From positions 188,294 through 252,293 of the forward strand of contig MU130548.1 of NCBI GenBank assembly GCA_015039465.1: a stretch of DNA of 64,000 bases, written 5' to 3'. The position numbers were made by a program, and so were the translations under genes. Under the pieces are notes generated by a model, which ran no database searches, was not told where the DNA came from, and saw only the letters and a list, made by a program, of their open reading frames with translations. How positions within the stretch are numbered: the first letter of the stretch is position 1; every line of letters starts with the position of its first letter. Shown here one piece after another: positions 22,909 to 34,361 of the stretch. The DNA is from Phlegmacium glaucopus (Eukaryota; Basidiomycota; Agaricomycetes; Agaricales; Cortinariaceae).

Positions 22909-24630
22909 ATTGAGTGTGAGTGGAAGGAGTAAAGTAAAACCATGTGAGCAAACAATTTTAATTGACAACTGGATCCGAAGAACGATCGTGCATTACATAT
23001 TTCCGACGGTCCAGAGGTAAAAATGCCCGAAACATAAAGGCGAGCCAGGGGCCAGGTTGTCCACTAAATAAAAAATGCCGTTAGTGTCGTACATATAACA
23101 TACTTGGCGATGGCTGCGCAATGATACAAGGCGATATTCTAAGCTGTAAGGAAGCTGGATCAATAACAGTGACAACCAACATTTGCGCGCAGCATCAGCA
23201 TCATCTATCGGCGTTTCAACTGGTTAAGAAGCGCCCATTTCTGGTAACAATCGCCTCGATCACTTTCTGGGGTATATGTACAGGACGCACCCGGCAGTTG
23301 GGCGGTGTCTGTTTGACAAAGTCGGATCGCCGGGTCATCAACGGCCGGAGGTCCAAGCCACGCAGAGTCAGGTGTCCTTGTAATGCCCTTGTAAACTCCA
23401 TATAATTCGTGAATAGTTGGAGATAGTGCCTAGACTTGCACATAACGCGGAAATCAAGGAACCAAGAGTCGAGAAAGGTTCGCTTAGTGATGATAATTAT
23501 ATTATAGCTTGACATGATTGACGCGGAGCCATCCTTCTCTTTATCTGTGGTCCCCCATTGGATCGCCTGAGTCAAACCTTCTTGGACATGTTACACCACC
23601 CGACCTGAGCTTGGGCGTTAGAATGGAGAACAATCACACACTTTGCATTCAAGGACAAAACAATTGACAGTGCTCACAGGCAAACACCGAAGCCATACCT
23701 AGCTGAGCAGACCAATACATACTGTAAGAAATGAATCAGACATGAAATATAGTTTATTAGCTTAGCACAATCATCAATGTATAGGCCAGCGGTATAAGCT
23801 ATGAGTATGATGTGATGACGGTACGGACAAATGCGTTCGGCGATCTCAAGTGATGAGATTAATCATTCGCAATGCTCAGATGATCTTTTGGTATGAACAT
23901 GTTAGTATTGAGCACGTCATTCGCAGACGTTTTCGTTCCTGTGGAGGTAGAGAGTTAATCCGAACAATTTCTTGCGGTCCATGTCATATCATACATATCA
24001 TACCGTGGTTGTCGAAGAGTCCAGTTCCGAGCAGAGTTGACATACTAGGGCCCGAGGTAGTTTGAATTATTTGAGGTTCCTGGCTTTGAAAGCATCGAGA
24101 ACCTCATGCAGACTCCAGAGAGATACATCGGGGCCAAAAAAAAAAAGGCGACATGAGCCATGCCAGTTGACAGAGCACGAAAGCCCATGACGAGGGACAA
24201 AAAGTAGGCATCCACAATACCCATCAGCAAGTTCCTAGAAATTCTTGGTTTCACAGTCACTAGTTTTCCCACTTTGTTCTCTCTCATCCTTCCAAGTATT
24301 CTTGATCTGACCGAAGATGAGCCGAGATGTACCGCCAGATGGAAAAATAATTGTTCCCAGGTCATGTCAGGGTAGCTGATGAAAAGCATCATGATGCAAT
24401 GCGTTTCAAATGTTGAATCGATTGAGGAGTTGGTGTTTTGACGCCAGAGTGAGATGAGTTGAAACGGGACTCGGCACAACTGATGAGTTACATAAGCGGC
24501 ATCGCAATTGCAAAGTGTTACGCTACACTGACTCCATGACGACAAAGTCCGTGTAGGTCTGTGTCCAGCGTCCATCTGGTAGCACACCTTTTCAAATCTA
24601 CTGTGACCAACAAGATCCCAACGAATTTGA
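22909..24630. other. Spacer of about 1.7 kb, no supported gene
   Basis: Two longish minus-strand frames (23216-23575 and 24045-24587) occur, but they show no domain, no splice continuity and, for the second, no ATG at the frame start. The region is divergent and should contain the promoters of the Pro/Ser-rich gene and the FRA10AC1-like gene. A run of ten or so A residues lies near 24138. Confidence 0.45.
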
Positions 24631-25468
24631 ATGGCGCTTTATAAATATGGTGGTCCTTCAGATGACAAATCTAAACCTGTTGGAATCACCGAGTTCGAAA
24701 TCCTGAAAGCATCACACAAGTAAAGTGTTTCGGTTAAATCAGGATCATAAAAGCAGTGATTTTTTTTTTGTCTAATGTGTTCATTTCCAGATTTCTTCGG
24801 GACGATGATGAGAAAGCGTCTTCATGGGATGAACAATTAGCAGCGAAATATTATACCAGTCTCTATCGCGAGTTCGCAGTATGTGATCTCAAACATTATA
24901 AATCCGGCAATGTACGTCCTATCCTCTTCCAACTTCCTTCTCTTTCTTAACTAACAGGTTAATCCACTTCTTTGAATGTTAGTTTGCACTACGTTGGAGA
25001 ACCGAAGAAGAGGTCCTGTCAGGTTCGGGAGAGACAACATGCGGAAATACACGATGTCAACACCACTTCGCACCCCGTTTCCAAGACGAAGATTCCAAAC
25101 CCTCATTGACAACATTAGAACTTCCGTTTTCATACGTGGAACAAGGAGAGAACAAATCAGCTTTGGTGAAAGTGGCTCTATGTGGAAAATGTGTAAAGAA
25201 GTTGATGTGGAAGCGCCAGAAGGAGAAGGAGAAGGCTGCGACAGAGTTGGATTTGCAGACACCGACCACCGGCAATAGAGAAGTTACAGGTGCTGGAGAT
25301 GTCGTAGATGTCGACAAAGAAGATCCTCTTGCGAAACGTCGGAAGAAGGGATCGAGGGATGGAATTCCTGAAGTTTGCAGACGACGAAGTTCTCGCTCGC
25401 GCTCTCCTCGCCGTCCGCGTACATCTGATATCTCAAGAAGACCACCATCCATTCCAAGGAGACGTTAA
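24631..25468 (+). CDS. FRA10AC1-like protein (spliceosome-associated)
   Basis: Three exons start at MALYKYGGPSDDKSK. After introns with gtaaag and gtacgt donors, the protein shows the FRA10AC1 family core: AAKYYTSLYREFAVCDLKHY, FALRWRTEEEVLSGSGETTC, then LELPFSYVEQGENKSALVKV and LCGKCVKKLMW. The CxxC pairs, TTCGNTRC and LCGKC, could bind zinc. The tail is basic and Arg/Ser-rich (RRRSSRSRSPRRPRTS), as in splicing factors. Human FRA10AC1 is a nuclear protein associated with the spliceosome, so a splicing role is inferred here. Confidence 0.83.
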
Positions 25469-25654
25469 GAACTTTCCACTGAAGATCTTTTTTGCAACAA
25501 CATATCGATTGTCATCGATTGTCATACCTACCATGGAGCTCCCGCCAACGACACTTGAATTCGATATTAGATCATTGGATCAAAGCAAAGCAACGGAAAT
25601 TAAAACTTGGGGAAATTAAAAGATGTGTACTACAAGGTTGGAACAGCGCGAATC

Positions 25655-27355
25655 CTATGGTTTCTCATCAAAGAAAGGCCAGACCACCGTGTCCACCGAC
25701 TCTTCAGATTTAGGAAGCTTATTCGTGATGCCCATTACCTGATACTCCTTACCCATACCAAGAGGGTCTATCAGCCTCGCCGCAGCTTCCCGAATTTCTT
25801 TTCGCCGTTTGTCTGTCTCTGCAGCTTTCAGGAGAGATTGCAGCCGGAGTTCGAGTCCCATACGTTCTAAGAAGGTACCTTGGGAAATTGGACCGTATGT
25901 TGTTACTATTGTGATTTCATGAATTGTTGGTATACACATTAACAAAACAATCAACATACCGAGGCCGCTCATGGCTTCTTTGAGGTATGCAAAGTCGACA
26001 TTGGAGGTTAGATCACAATTTCCCGGTTCGTGGAAGACATCCACAATTTTGTGTTCTTTGAACGCCTAGGATCAAGGATAACAATCGCGTTCTATTTTCG
26101 CAGTAATCTAAACTCACTCTGAAAGAATCGCCGAAGGCTTTATCACCTCCATAATCTATTATCAAGCCACATCCTCCCAAGGATGTCTTTTTGGCTCCAG
26201 AATTCTCACTGGAAAGCAATTGACCGATCTTGTGCGCTATTCGGAAGGCCGTGGGTGATACTTCCAGGGAGGAACCAACGGGGATGCCTTGAAACCGAGG
26301 AGAAGAATACCCCAGAAGGGCCGATGCCGTTGAAGGATTTCGCGCTAGCACCCTCTGGAGTGCAGTGGCAACAGCAGTTAGTCTAGTTTTGTCAACGTTT
26401 GACTCAGCCTTTTCTTCTTCCATATTTGATGCAACAAGAACCTCATGCCAGCCAGTCTGCATTTTCTGCAGCAAAAGTAACTATTTGAGGAAGATGGTAA
26501 AAGTAGTTTGTATGGGTATTGCCGTACCTGCAAAATATGGATTGGTAACGCGTCGAAAAATTCATGCGCTACTAACATAGTGTATTCCGATGGACTAAAT
26601 GTAACTTCGTTGATAGAATTATGCCAATGTATTTTGATGTTGAATTGTTCGTCAGAACTAAGCTTTGCTTGCTGCAGCGCACGCATAGCAGGGCTTGTCT
26701 CTACCAGATGTACGTCGATTGTTTTTCCAGATGGTACAATCTTGGAAACCACCTGAAGAGAGATTCAAAATCAAAAACAAGATTGAAATTTATGTAAGTT
26801 TTGTTCTATGTACTCACCCGTAAAATGTCATCCATTAAAGTCCCTCGACCAGGTCCAAGTTCAACAAGCCTGAAAGGATGATTTTTTGCTGAGTTGGCCC
26901 ATTGTGAAAGCAGCCAGATACCGATAAGCTATTGAAGGTTCACCAAGACGCATTCGTTATCACGTCCGAATCCGCGTCTGAACAAAATCCGCGTACCTCA
27001 CCAAATACCTGGCTGATTTCGGGGCTGGTGATAAAGTCTCCACCAGATCCAAAGACTTTATTAGATGAATTCATGTAATATCCATGGGTGGGGTGCGAAA
27101 GGCACAATTGCATATACGTCGAGAAAGGCAGTGGACCTGTTGCCTTTTGCACGTTAGCGGAAGAAACATTCGAATCGAGCACGAACTGACCTTGATGTTG
27201 TCCAAAAGAATTTTCTCCACCTTCGTCGCGTTCGCAACCACATTATGAGTCAGACGAATCTTCAGGGAACCCGAATGTACCGGTTTCTGTCGATAGACGG
27301 TTCTCGGGAAGCAGGCCTGGCGGTGACCAAGGCGAGTCAGAGTACTAGTTGACAT
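25655..27355 (-). CDS. NDUFAF7: Mitochondrial NDUFAF7/MidA-type protein arginine methyltransferase
   Basis: This complex I assembly factor dimethylates an arginine of the 49-kDa subunit in characterised orthologues. The start MSTSTLTRLGHRQACFPR is Arg-rich and acid-free, consistent with mitochondrial import. Family landmarks are GPLPFSTYMQLCLSHPTHGY, GDFITSPEISQVFGE, the SAM-binding motif VELGPGRGTLMDD, VAHEFFDALPIH, and GGCGLIIDYGGD. Later come VDVFHEPGNCDLTSNVDFAY and QGTFLERMGLELRL, and it ends VVWPFFDEKP. At least six introns are present. It converges on the FRA10AC1-like gene with 186 bp between stops and diverges from TIF6. Confidence 0.93.
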
Positions 27356-27709
27356 TTCGGGCCGCAAGATATGACTCCAGAATAACCAAGGCAATTTATT
27401 CCCAGGTGCTATGCACGGCAAAAGATTTGGAAAATTTGGAAACCCTGCGTCCAGCGCGGAATGACGAGGTTGTCTGTAAATAATGGCGAGCGTGACCGTT
27501 AGCAGCTGACCGCGGCACCGGTGACTGCACAATGTGACGTGACTCGTAGTTATCTAATCGTATAAAAACTGTTGATCATATCATCGATCTACTAAGCGTC
27601 CAAACGACCACCCCTCCAGCATCATCTATATCTCCAAATAAACTCTCCTTAAAACACACATATAACTCTCCTAGCCCAGTCAGAATATCCACACACACAT
27701 CCAAAAGAA
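27356..27709. promoter_or_regulatory. Divergent promoter region of NDUFAF7 and TIF6
   Basis: This 354-bp spacer separates two head-to-head housekeeping genes. The TIF6 side is rich in C and A (ccacccctccagc, acacacacat), typical of fungal 5' UTRs. No specific binding site is recognised. Confidence 0.4.
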
Positions 27710-28680
27710 ATGGCCACCCGTCTGTACCCTTCAAAGCGTCTAATCTAAATTCCCTACTAAATCAAAAAATAAAGGTATCCAATTTGAAAACCACAGCGAC
27801 ATCGGTGTCTTCGCCAAATTGACGAACAGCTACTGCCTGGCTGCTATCCAGGGCAGCACGAATTTTTACTCGGCTTTCGAGAGTGAACTGGGTGATGTTA
27901 TCCCTATAGTTCATACCAGCATTGGTGGAACGCGGATTATTGGTCGGCTAACTGCAGGTCAGTTTTAAAGAGCTCATGTTAGGTTGTACATTTACTGATT
28001 CAATATGCGATCCTCAGGTAACCGACATGGTCTGCTTGTACCATCAACAACGACAGACCAAGAACTTCAACATCTACGTAACTCCCTACCCGACTCGGTC
28101 GCCATCCAAAGGGTAGAGGAACGTCTATCAGCACTCGGAAATGTCATAGCATGCAATGATCACGTCGCTCTCGTTCATCCAGACGTCGATCGCGAAACAG
28201 AAGAAATCATCGCTGACGTTTTAAAAGTAGAGGTTTTCCGCCAAACGATCGCAGAAAATGTTTTGGTAGGAAGTTATTGTGCGATCACGAACCAGGGCGG
28301 TCTCGTACATCCTAAAACCAGTATACAGGATCAAGACGAGCTAAGTAGCTTGTTGCAAATTCCTCTTGTGGTGTGTATCTATCTTGCAGCGACAGGGAGG
28401 TTCTTTCTTTATCTGATTTGATTTTAAAAGGCTGGTACGGTAAATCGTGGTTCAGATGTCATCGGTGCCGGTTTGGTGGTCAATGATTGGTGTGCTTTTA
28501 CCGGACTGGAGACTACAGCGACGGAGATAAGTGTTATTGAAGCGGCTTTCAGTGAGTCTTTTCTCCAGAGAACTTAAAATCATCTTTATTTCTAACACTC
28601 CATTTTTAGAACTGCAAGGACAGGATTCGGCTGCTGTGATTGGAGAGATACGAGAGGCGCTCATAGACAACTGGGCCTAG
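27710..28680 (+). CDS. TIF6: Eukaryotic translation initiation factor 6 (TIF6/eIF6)
   Basis: This ribosome anti-association factor is needed for 60S biogenesis. Five exons are seen. The first codes only MAT and one base of Arg, joined over a gtctgt...ataaag intron to give [19 protein letters not shown]. The remaining introns have gtcagt, gtgtgt and gtgagt donors. Conserved blocks are [56 protein letters not shown] and [19 protein letters not shown]. It ends [10 protein letters not shown]. The length of about 245 residues is exactly that of the family. Confidence 0.97.
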
Positions 28681-28976
28681 TTGTTCTGTGTTCCTATTTG
28701 ATCTACTGATAACAATCACACACCCGTCCGCCTTATATATTGAATCTTTCCACATACCCTTTTTTGACAGAAATTAAGCTCCGGGATATTGTGTCAAATT
28801 GGAATCGGAGAGAGCTGACATATACAGCTAAGGCCACAAGACAGTACATCAAGGTAAATATAGAATGATCATTCGGTGGTACAAGTAAGGTATGTAAAAA
28901 AGTCCACAAAACATGTGATAGGACTAGTATCCATATTCAATATTCAATGTTCATGATCCGCAGAGTCTCCTTGCCT

Positions 28977-29490
28977 CTACGCATGGGAATCGCGAGTGTC
29001 AAGTTGATGAGCCACCGTGCTTGCTCCCTGATCAGCCGAAGCGTTCGATGATGTGTCTTGCGAACCTGTTTTCTTTCCTTCTCCCTTCTTCGAATCGGCT
29101 TCGACTGCGTTTTCAAATGGATTGGATTCATCCTTATAATTCGAATTTTAATCTCCAACTCTCCAAATAAATAAAAATAAAAATTGCATACTTCTCCAGT
29201 GAGCTTCTTGCGTTTTTCCTCCCCAGTCAAAATATCATGCCCATGTTTGACTTTTTCCGGGTTTCGAGTTAATTTCCCTGCTATCTCCTCCTTCAAGCCC
29301 ATTATTTTATCTCCAAGTGTCTTCAAAAAAAATCAAACCATGAGAATGAAAAATCTTGACATAATTAAGTTAGAGAACTGACTGGACCGGTGGTAAAAGT
29401 TGGGCCATATCCCACTTTTCCTGCGTGACGTTGTTCTGGAAGACTATCTGTAGCATTTATGCTCTTGTTATTCTTGGGAAGGCTTGCCAT
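28977..29490 (-). CDS. Small conserved fungal protein, function unknown
   Basis: Three exons (donors gtcagt and gtatgc) give about 130 hydrophilic residues. The start MASLPKNNKSINATDSLPEQ leads into a charged helix, GDKIMGLKEEIAGKLTRNPE, then KHGHDILTGEEKRKKLTGE. The tail is disordered and Ser/Asp-rich and ends DTRDSHA. The block with KEEIxGKxxRNPExVxHG and TGE looks like a short conserved fungal motif, but I cannot attach a function. Splice joins keep the frame throughout, which supports it as a real gene. Confidence 0.65.
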
Positions 29491-31180
29491 GGGATCAGCT
29501 CGATTATTTTGGAAGAGGGTTTGATTTTTTTTCTTGATAAAGGATTTGAATGTGTGAATGGATAGCGACTCCGCGATTTAGCAATGGTTTTATACGCATT
29601 GCGCACCACAGTGATTTAACAATGACGCACTTGGGGAGAGGGTATTTTTAAATATCTCCAAGGATATTTTTAGTTCATGGTTTGTCACATTCAACATTCG
29701 TAACGACATCAATTCAAAGAGCAGCCAAAGACATTTATCACACTTATACTAAGCCTCAGCACCTTTGCAGCTTGATACAGTGCAGTGGCAAAGGTCTATG
29801 CTACTACTACTTTCTTTTCTGTGCAAAGATAAATATAGTATATCAACTGTTTGGCAGGGATTTTCGGTCACAGTAATGTAAGATTAATATTCCGTCCAAC
29901 CCGGAGAAGTGTATTTACCACATCTCCCACACTCTTGTCAGAGTCGTCCCAGTGTGTGGGGGTCTCGGAACGATTTAGACTACATAGCGGTTCCGACGAG
30001 CGCATCCCATCTACACTACGTAACTTGGTATTGTGAAATAGTTTCCTTTTCGAAGGGTTTTTCGGGGTTTCCGGAAACATAAATCCTCAATGTGGGAACT
30101 TTAATTAGGGTTTATGTAAATGAATTATTTCTTTTATGGTCAAGTAGAACAGCGCCTGTGCTCCGCCGTGACAACCTGAGGTTTCTGAGAAATCGAACAT
30201 GTTTTTAGCTTGGTTTTTAGCTCGTTTTTCTACGGCGTCAAAACCCCGTAATGACGTTTCTCGTCAAGTGCTGACCAGTGGATGCTCCCAGAGATCCGAC
30301 AGTAAGCTGACAATGGCAAGTTCAATAAAACCTGTTCTTCAAGTTTCAAGCCCACTGTCTGTCTATCACAAAGAATTTACGCCAGATAGATAGGGCTTCG
30401 AGACTACTTTGAATAAGTAACCCCCATTAAGCTGAGTTCATAGGTGCTTGCAAGAAATGAATGCACAGTTCAGCAATATGTAGCTGTATTTGGCAGATTT
30501 TTTGAGTTTGGGATGCTATGTAGATGGCTCAAACTAAGTTTTTTTTAAAGAAATTCAGAGCATTCAAACAGAGTCCAGTACTGTAATTTCTTTTCATCTC
30601 AGAGCTTAAAGTAGAGAGAGATTTCAATCGCGGCCCCGGAGGTCTTTTCCCAGAGAGAAGCTGTATCGTGGGCCCGCCAAAAAGTTTACCCAAGCCTTAG
30701 ACTTATTCATGATAAGCTGGCGAGGTATCACGGATCTACCTGAGTTATTATGCAACATAGTCAGCCATACATTATTACCATTACCAGTACTATCGCCACA
30801 TTTCGGTCAATCACGTTGTCAGATTGTCAGCTTCTGATTGGCTCAATCCTTGGCTTGACCGAAGTGTGGCGCATATAGGGTGATAATGGGATGGGCAACG
30901 ATGGAGTTGTCAGCCTCGATTGCCATGTTTGGCCACATCTCTGAAAACATATGTTAGAAAGTCGACAAGTCTGATAGAAAGAGATCGGATAAGGAAAGAT
31001 TCAATAGAATCGCGACTGTCAGGCTCGCGAGGCTTTGCATTCCTCCTTTCTTTTTTGTAACTATTTAATGCTCCAGATTACCTGGACGCCCTCAGGCTCT
31101 TGTTTACACGCCTTCTTAGCGTCTTCTGCTCTTGTTGTATTTATCGCTCTCTTCCGAGTCGTGTATTCAGTCCTTGTCCT
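29491..31180. other. Gene-free interval of about 1.7 kb
   Basis: No open frame here has a family match or consistent splicing. It contains the MITE-like inverted-repeat element (30771-30888). The part nearest 31181 should carry the promoter and 5' UTR of the redox-domain gene. Several T runs (for example near 30541) are present. Confidence 0.5.
30771..30888. mobile_element. MITE-like element with imperfect terminal inverted repeats
   Basis: The inner 17 bp of the arms, cgccacatttcggtcaa (30794-30810) and ttgaccgaagtgtggcg (30855-30871), are complementary with one mismatch. The similarity continues outward imperfectly to attattacc on the left and ggtgataat on the right. The 44-bp centre is non-coding. 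Size, structure and location in gene-free DNA fit a non-autonomous miniature DNA element. I found no clear target-site duplication. A 12-mer of its right arm (tgtggcgcatat) recurs at 19998-20009. Confidence 0.45.
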
Positions 31181-33668
31181 ATGTCTCCCCAAACCCCCTC
31201 CAGTCCTGATCCCATTCAACATCGAATGAGACGCAAACCCCCTCCGACTCTTGATATATCCGAAAGATATCCATCTCCAGACCCTTCGGACCCCTTTGCT
31301 CCTCTTTGGGTCCTAAGAAATCGCACCACAAGCGGCTTGTCTAGTCAAGATGTTCTCGAATCCCGAACTAGATCGAGTTATATATACTCGACCACTGCTG
31401 CTCAGGTCTCATTTAATACGAGTATATCGCCCATACGCACCCCTTCCCAGAAAGTAAAGATCGGCCATTACCATCCCTATTCTCTTGCCTCTCAGCCGGA
31501 TCTTCTCCATCGAGGACAGCCTTTAGCTGATCGACACAAAAATGTTCGCTCACCTCGACAAACTTCCGACATGTATGATAGCAGTGGGACTGAAAGTGAC
31601 ACCGCTTCTGTACGCTCCCCATCTCACAAAGCAAAGTCCATGCGACCCAGGCGTACTGCGAGTTCAAATTACCGGTTCCCCAAGCTCTTGTTACTCAGGA
31701 AAGCAAGTTTCTTGGGCAGTGGCAAGACAGTCGCCGGCAATCGATCGGGCATGACAGAGTTCGAACAGATTCAGAAGTCAAGTATCTCGCCACCCGTTAT
31801 ATCTACCGTCACTTGGGGACCTGATCCCATTAGCAGAGCTTCCATGTATGGCCAATCTGCATCCAAGCTTGCTACGCTTTCTGGGGATTTGCCGGACTAT
31901 GCAAGCGATAAGGACATTCATCATCGGCATCACAAGTGGTACCCTGCGACCCCCGACGGCAGGAAAGACTTAAAGCAGGACTTTCCGAGACTACGCAAGG
32001 TATCTTGTATCCCAGTCTCTCCAAAGTTGTCGAGGAAGAAGATACCATCATTCTCGCCTAATAACCAAGTCTCAACTAGGACTCGTTCTATCTCGTTTTC
32101 TTCGAACGTTCATACATCGAAGCCAGCCCCAGTCCTTTCTTGTTCGCAACATACTCCAGCAGACACATATACTTCACCTCCAGAAGTTCAAGTCCCTCTT
32201 CCCATCTCCGTTACCGTACAAGAGCAAGCTCCAGAAGAATGTCCTGACAAATCTTGCGGAGGTAACTGTACTCATTCGACATCGTCGGAATGGGTTATGC
32301 CTAGCCCTGCCCAGCTGAACTACGCCGCAAGCCTCCCAATTACAGACGGCGACGGGGAACATATCACATTTGGTTCCTTATTCGAATCCCAACGCACCAT
32401 CGTCATTTTCATTCGACATTTGTGGTGTCCCCTTTGTCAGGAGTACATGTCGTCTGTTAAATCTCTCGTTCGTCCAGAAATGGTTTCCAACGCTTGCGAA
32501 AGTGGTGATGATAATGACGATCATCGAAGTCAAAGCCAAAACCATGGGACTACCGAAGGCGATGGTGATCGAGTTCCACGGACACGAGTCCGGTTTGTGA
32601 TGATAAGCAATGGCGCGCATGGCATGATCGCGAAGTATAGGCAGATTTTTAGGTTGCCTTTCAAGGTGTATACAGATCCGACTTTGGCGGTTTACCAAGC
32701 GTTAGGGATGGGCAGGGATAGTGATGTCCAACATCATGATCATAATCTCCAGACCCACAGGCGTAGTACATCGGAAAGCAGCTCAAGCGACGTAATATCA
32801 GAAAAGAAATCTGATATCATCAAAAACGGTGGGCATGTGAAGTACAGTTTGATGGGTGGAATCACGATGGTGATGAGGGCGCTGAAAGTGTGTATGCCAG
32901 TGTCAGAGAAGGGTGGTGATATTAGTCAGCTGGGAGAGGACTCACTACCCATAGGTAGAGTGTCAGTGTCGGAGAAGGGTGATGATACTAGTCAGTTAGG
33001 AGGGGAAATTTCGCTACCTTTGGGTAGAGTGTGTAGTCCAGTGTGGGAGAAGGGTGGTGATACTAGTCAGTTGGGAGGGGAATTTGTTCTTGGACCTGGG
33101 TGAGTACTATTACACGAACGGATCTCCACTAGTTATGCTTACCTGGTTTTTTCCATCTAGGTTGACTTGTACATATGCACATCGAATGCAGATAACAAGA
33201 GGACATGCGCCGATACAAGACGTCTTGCAAGCCGCTGGTATCTCAGCAACTAATCGTATCATCAGCCGCAGGGCTAAGAGCCGCCGCCCCCAATCAGAAC
33301 CAACCGTATCAAACCGCCCCACATCGATAACCTTCGAAAAAGGACCACAAAGGCGACGCGAAAGCATGGAAGCTGTCAGAGACAAAGAAAACTTCGAAAA
33401 ACTTTCAAGACGGTATTCTATTGGTATGATGTCACGAGAGGAAGAGGACCTGTGGATGGAAACGCGAGCGAACAGTATTGAGCGTCTCCAGGAGAGAAAG
33501 AATATAAGGAGGGGGGGTATGAACCGTCCTACGAGCTCGCATTCGCAATCGAGTCGACAGTATCACCAATCCTTGGAGACGATGGGTGAAGACTACAGAG
33601 AGGAACGCGTCATCGAGGATTCGGAAGGTGACCAACACTTGGCAACACCAGTTGACGATGTTGCATGA
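31181..33668 (+). CDS. AhpC/TSA-like (PRXL2-type) thioredoxin-fold protein with a triplicated segment
   Basis: This is a probable redox protein. The start MSPQTPSSPDPIQHRMRR opens a long disordered Ser/Pro/Arg-rich half of about 370 residues. A thioredoxin-fold domain follows: ITFGSLFESQRTIVIFIRHL, then WCPLCQEYM (a CxxC active site), VRFVMISNGAHGMIAKYRQ, LPFKVYTDPTLAVYQALGMG and YSLMGGITMVMRALKV. Near 32895-33100 three imperfect copies of a V[SW]EKGGDTSQLGGE segment occur where I would expect one. An intron (GG|gtgagt to atctag) then leads to LTCTYAHRMQITRGHAPI and VLQAAGI. A disordered tail closes it. The substrate is unknown. An N-terminal extension this long suggests a regulatory or targeting function. 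Confidence 0.82.
32895..33100 (+). repeat. Triplicated coding segment, units of 66 and 75 bp
   Basis: The gagaaggg core recurs at 32906, 32972 and 33047. The encoded units are VSEKGGDISQLGEDSLPIGR, VSEKGDDTSQLGGEISLPLG and VWEKGGDTSQLGGEFVLGPG. All are in frame, and the third runs into the conserved domain end. Divergence between units shows the duplication is not an assembly artefact. Confidence 0.8.
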
Positions 33669-34361
33669 CTTATTTGAAACGGACTATGTATCATTGTATG
33701 TATCATTACTGTACCACAATCCTTGATTACCGTCTTATACCTGTTGGATTCGGTTCACCATCCCCGTCTCCGAGAGGAGATGTATCATGATAGCACGAAA
33801 CCTGAATGTCCTAAACCCAGGAGCTGGTTAATTGTATAACTATAGTACATATGAGAATTCTATCTATGTCGACATTATTGTCCCTAAAGCCTACCTTTAG
33901 ATGTGGGCGGTCTCCCATTCATTTAGGATGCCATTCAGCTGACATGAGTTTATTTCGTCCTGTGGATGTGCTGGACCCATAGTAAGCATGTTTTTGGAAC
34001 CATAATTACTCAGTTCACGCAACATACCTCCCAGCCACCGCTGCGTTATTTGGAAAACTGTGTCCCAAAACCTTGATGGTTGTCTTGAAAAGTCTATATA
34101 GGGTTCAAGTTTCCCAAGATCAATCAGCGTCGAATGAGCTTGCATCGTCAATGTCTAACCCAGGAACCTCTCGAGAGTCAAGAACCAACAGTGGAATGTC
34201 ATTTACTAAGCAAAATTAATACAAACGTTTCAAACGCAACATAGCATATAGGCCTAATTCTAGTCGGCCAAAGGAGGCATGGGTAATTAGAATCTAGTTG
34301 TGAGGCTCTGCGGGCCTGGTATTTATCTATTCCGTGGTAAGCAAACTCGATGGTTGCTCCA
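33669..34361. other. Convergent spacer with a doubtful small ORF
   Basis: This lies between the redox-domain gene (+) and the transporter (-). A minus-strand ATG at about 34145 opens a frame of some 80 codons to 33897 that contains FWDTVFQITQRWLGG. A well-formed candidate intron (gtatgt to ccacag, about 67 nt) sits inside it. No family is recognised and no longer gene could be assembled, so it is either a very small gene, a gene relic or chance. Confidence 0.35.

Noticed and set aside
23216..23575. Minus-strand frame ending in a segment (HIPQKVIEAIV) that resembles the start of an F-box
   Set aside because: An F-box would need a continuing helix after this segment. The frame stops at once and neighbouring frames do not supply it.
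24045..24587. 180-codon minus-strand open frame in a spacer
   Set aside because: It begins at GTG rather than ATG, shows no domain or splice sites, and its composition looks random. Chance frames of this size occur in GC-balanced DNA.
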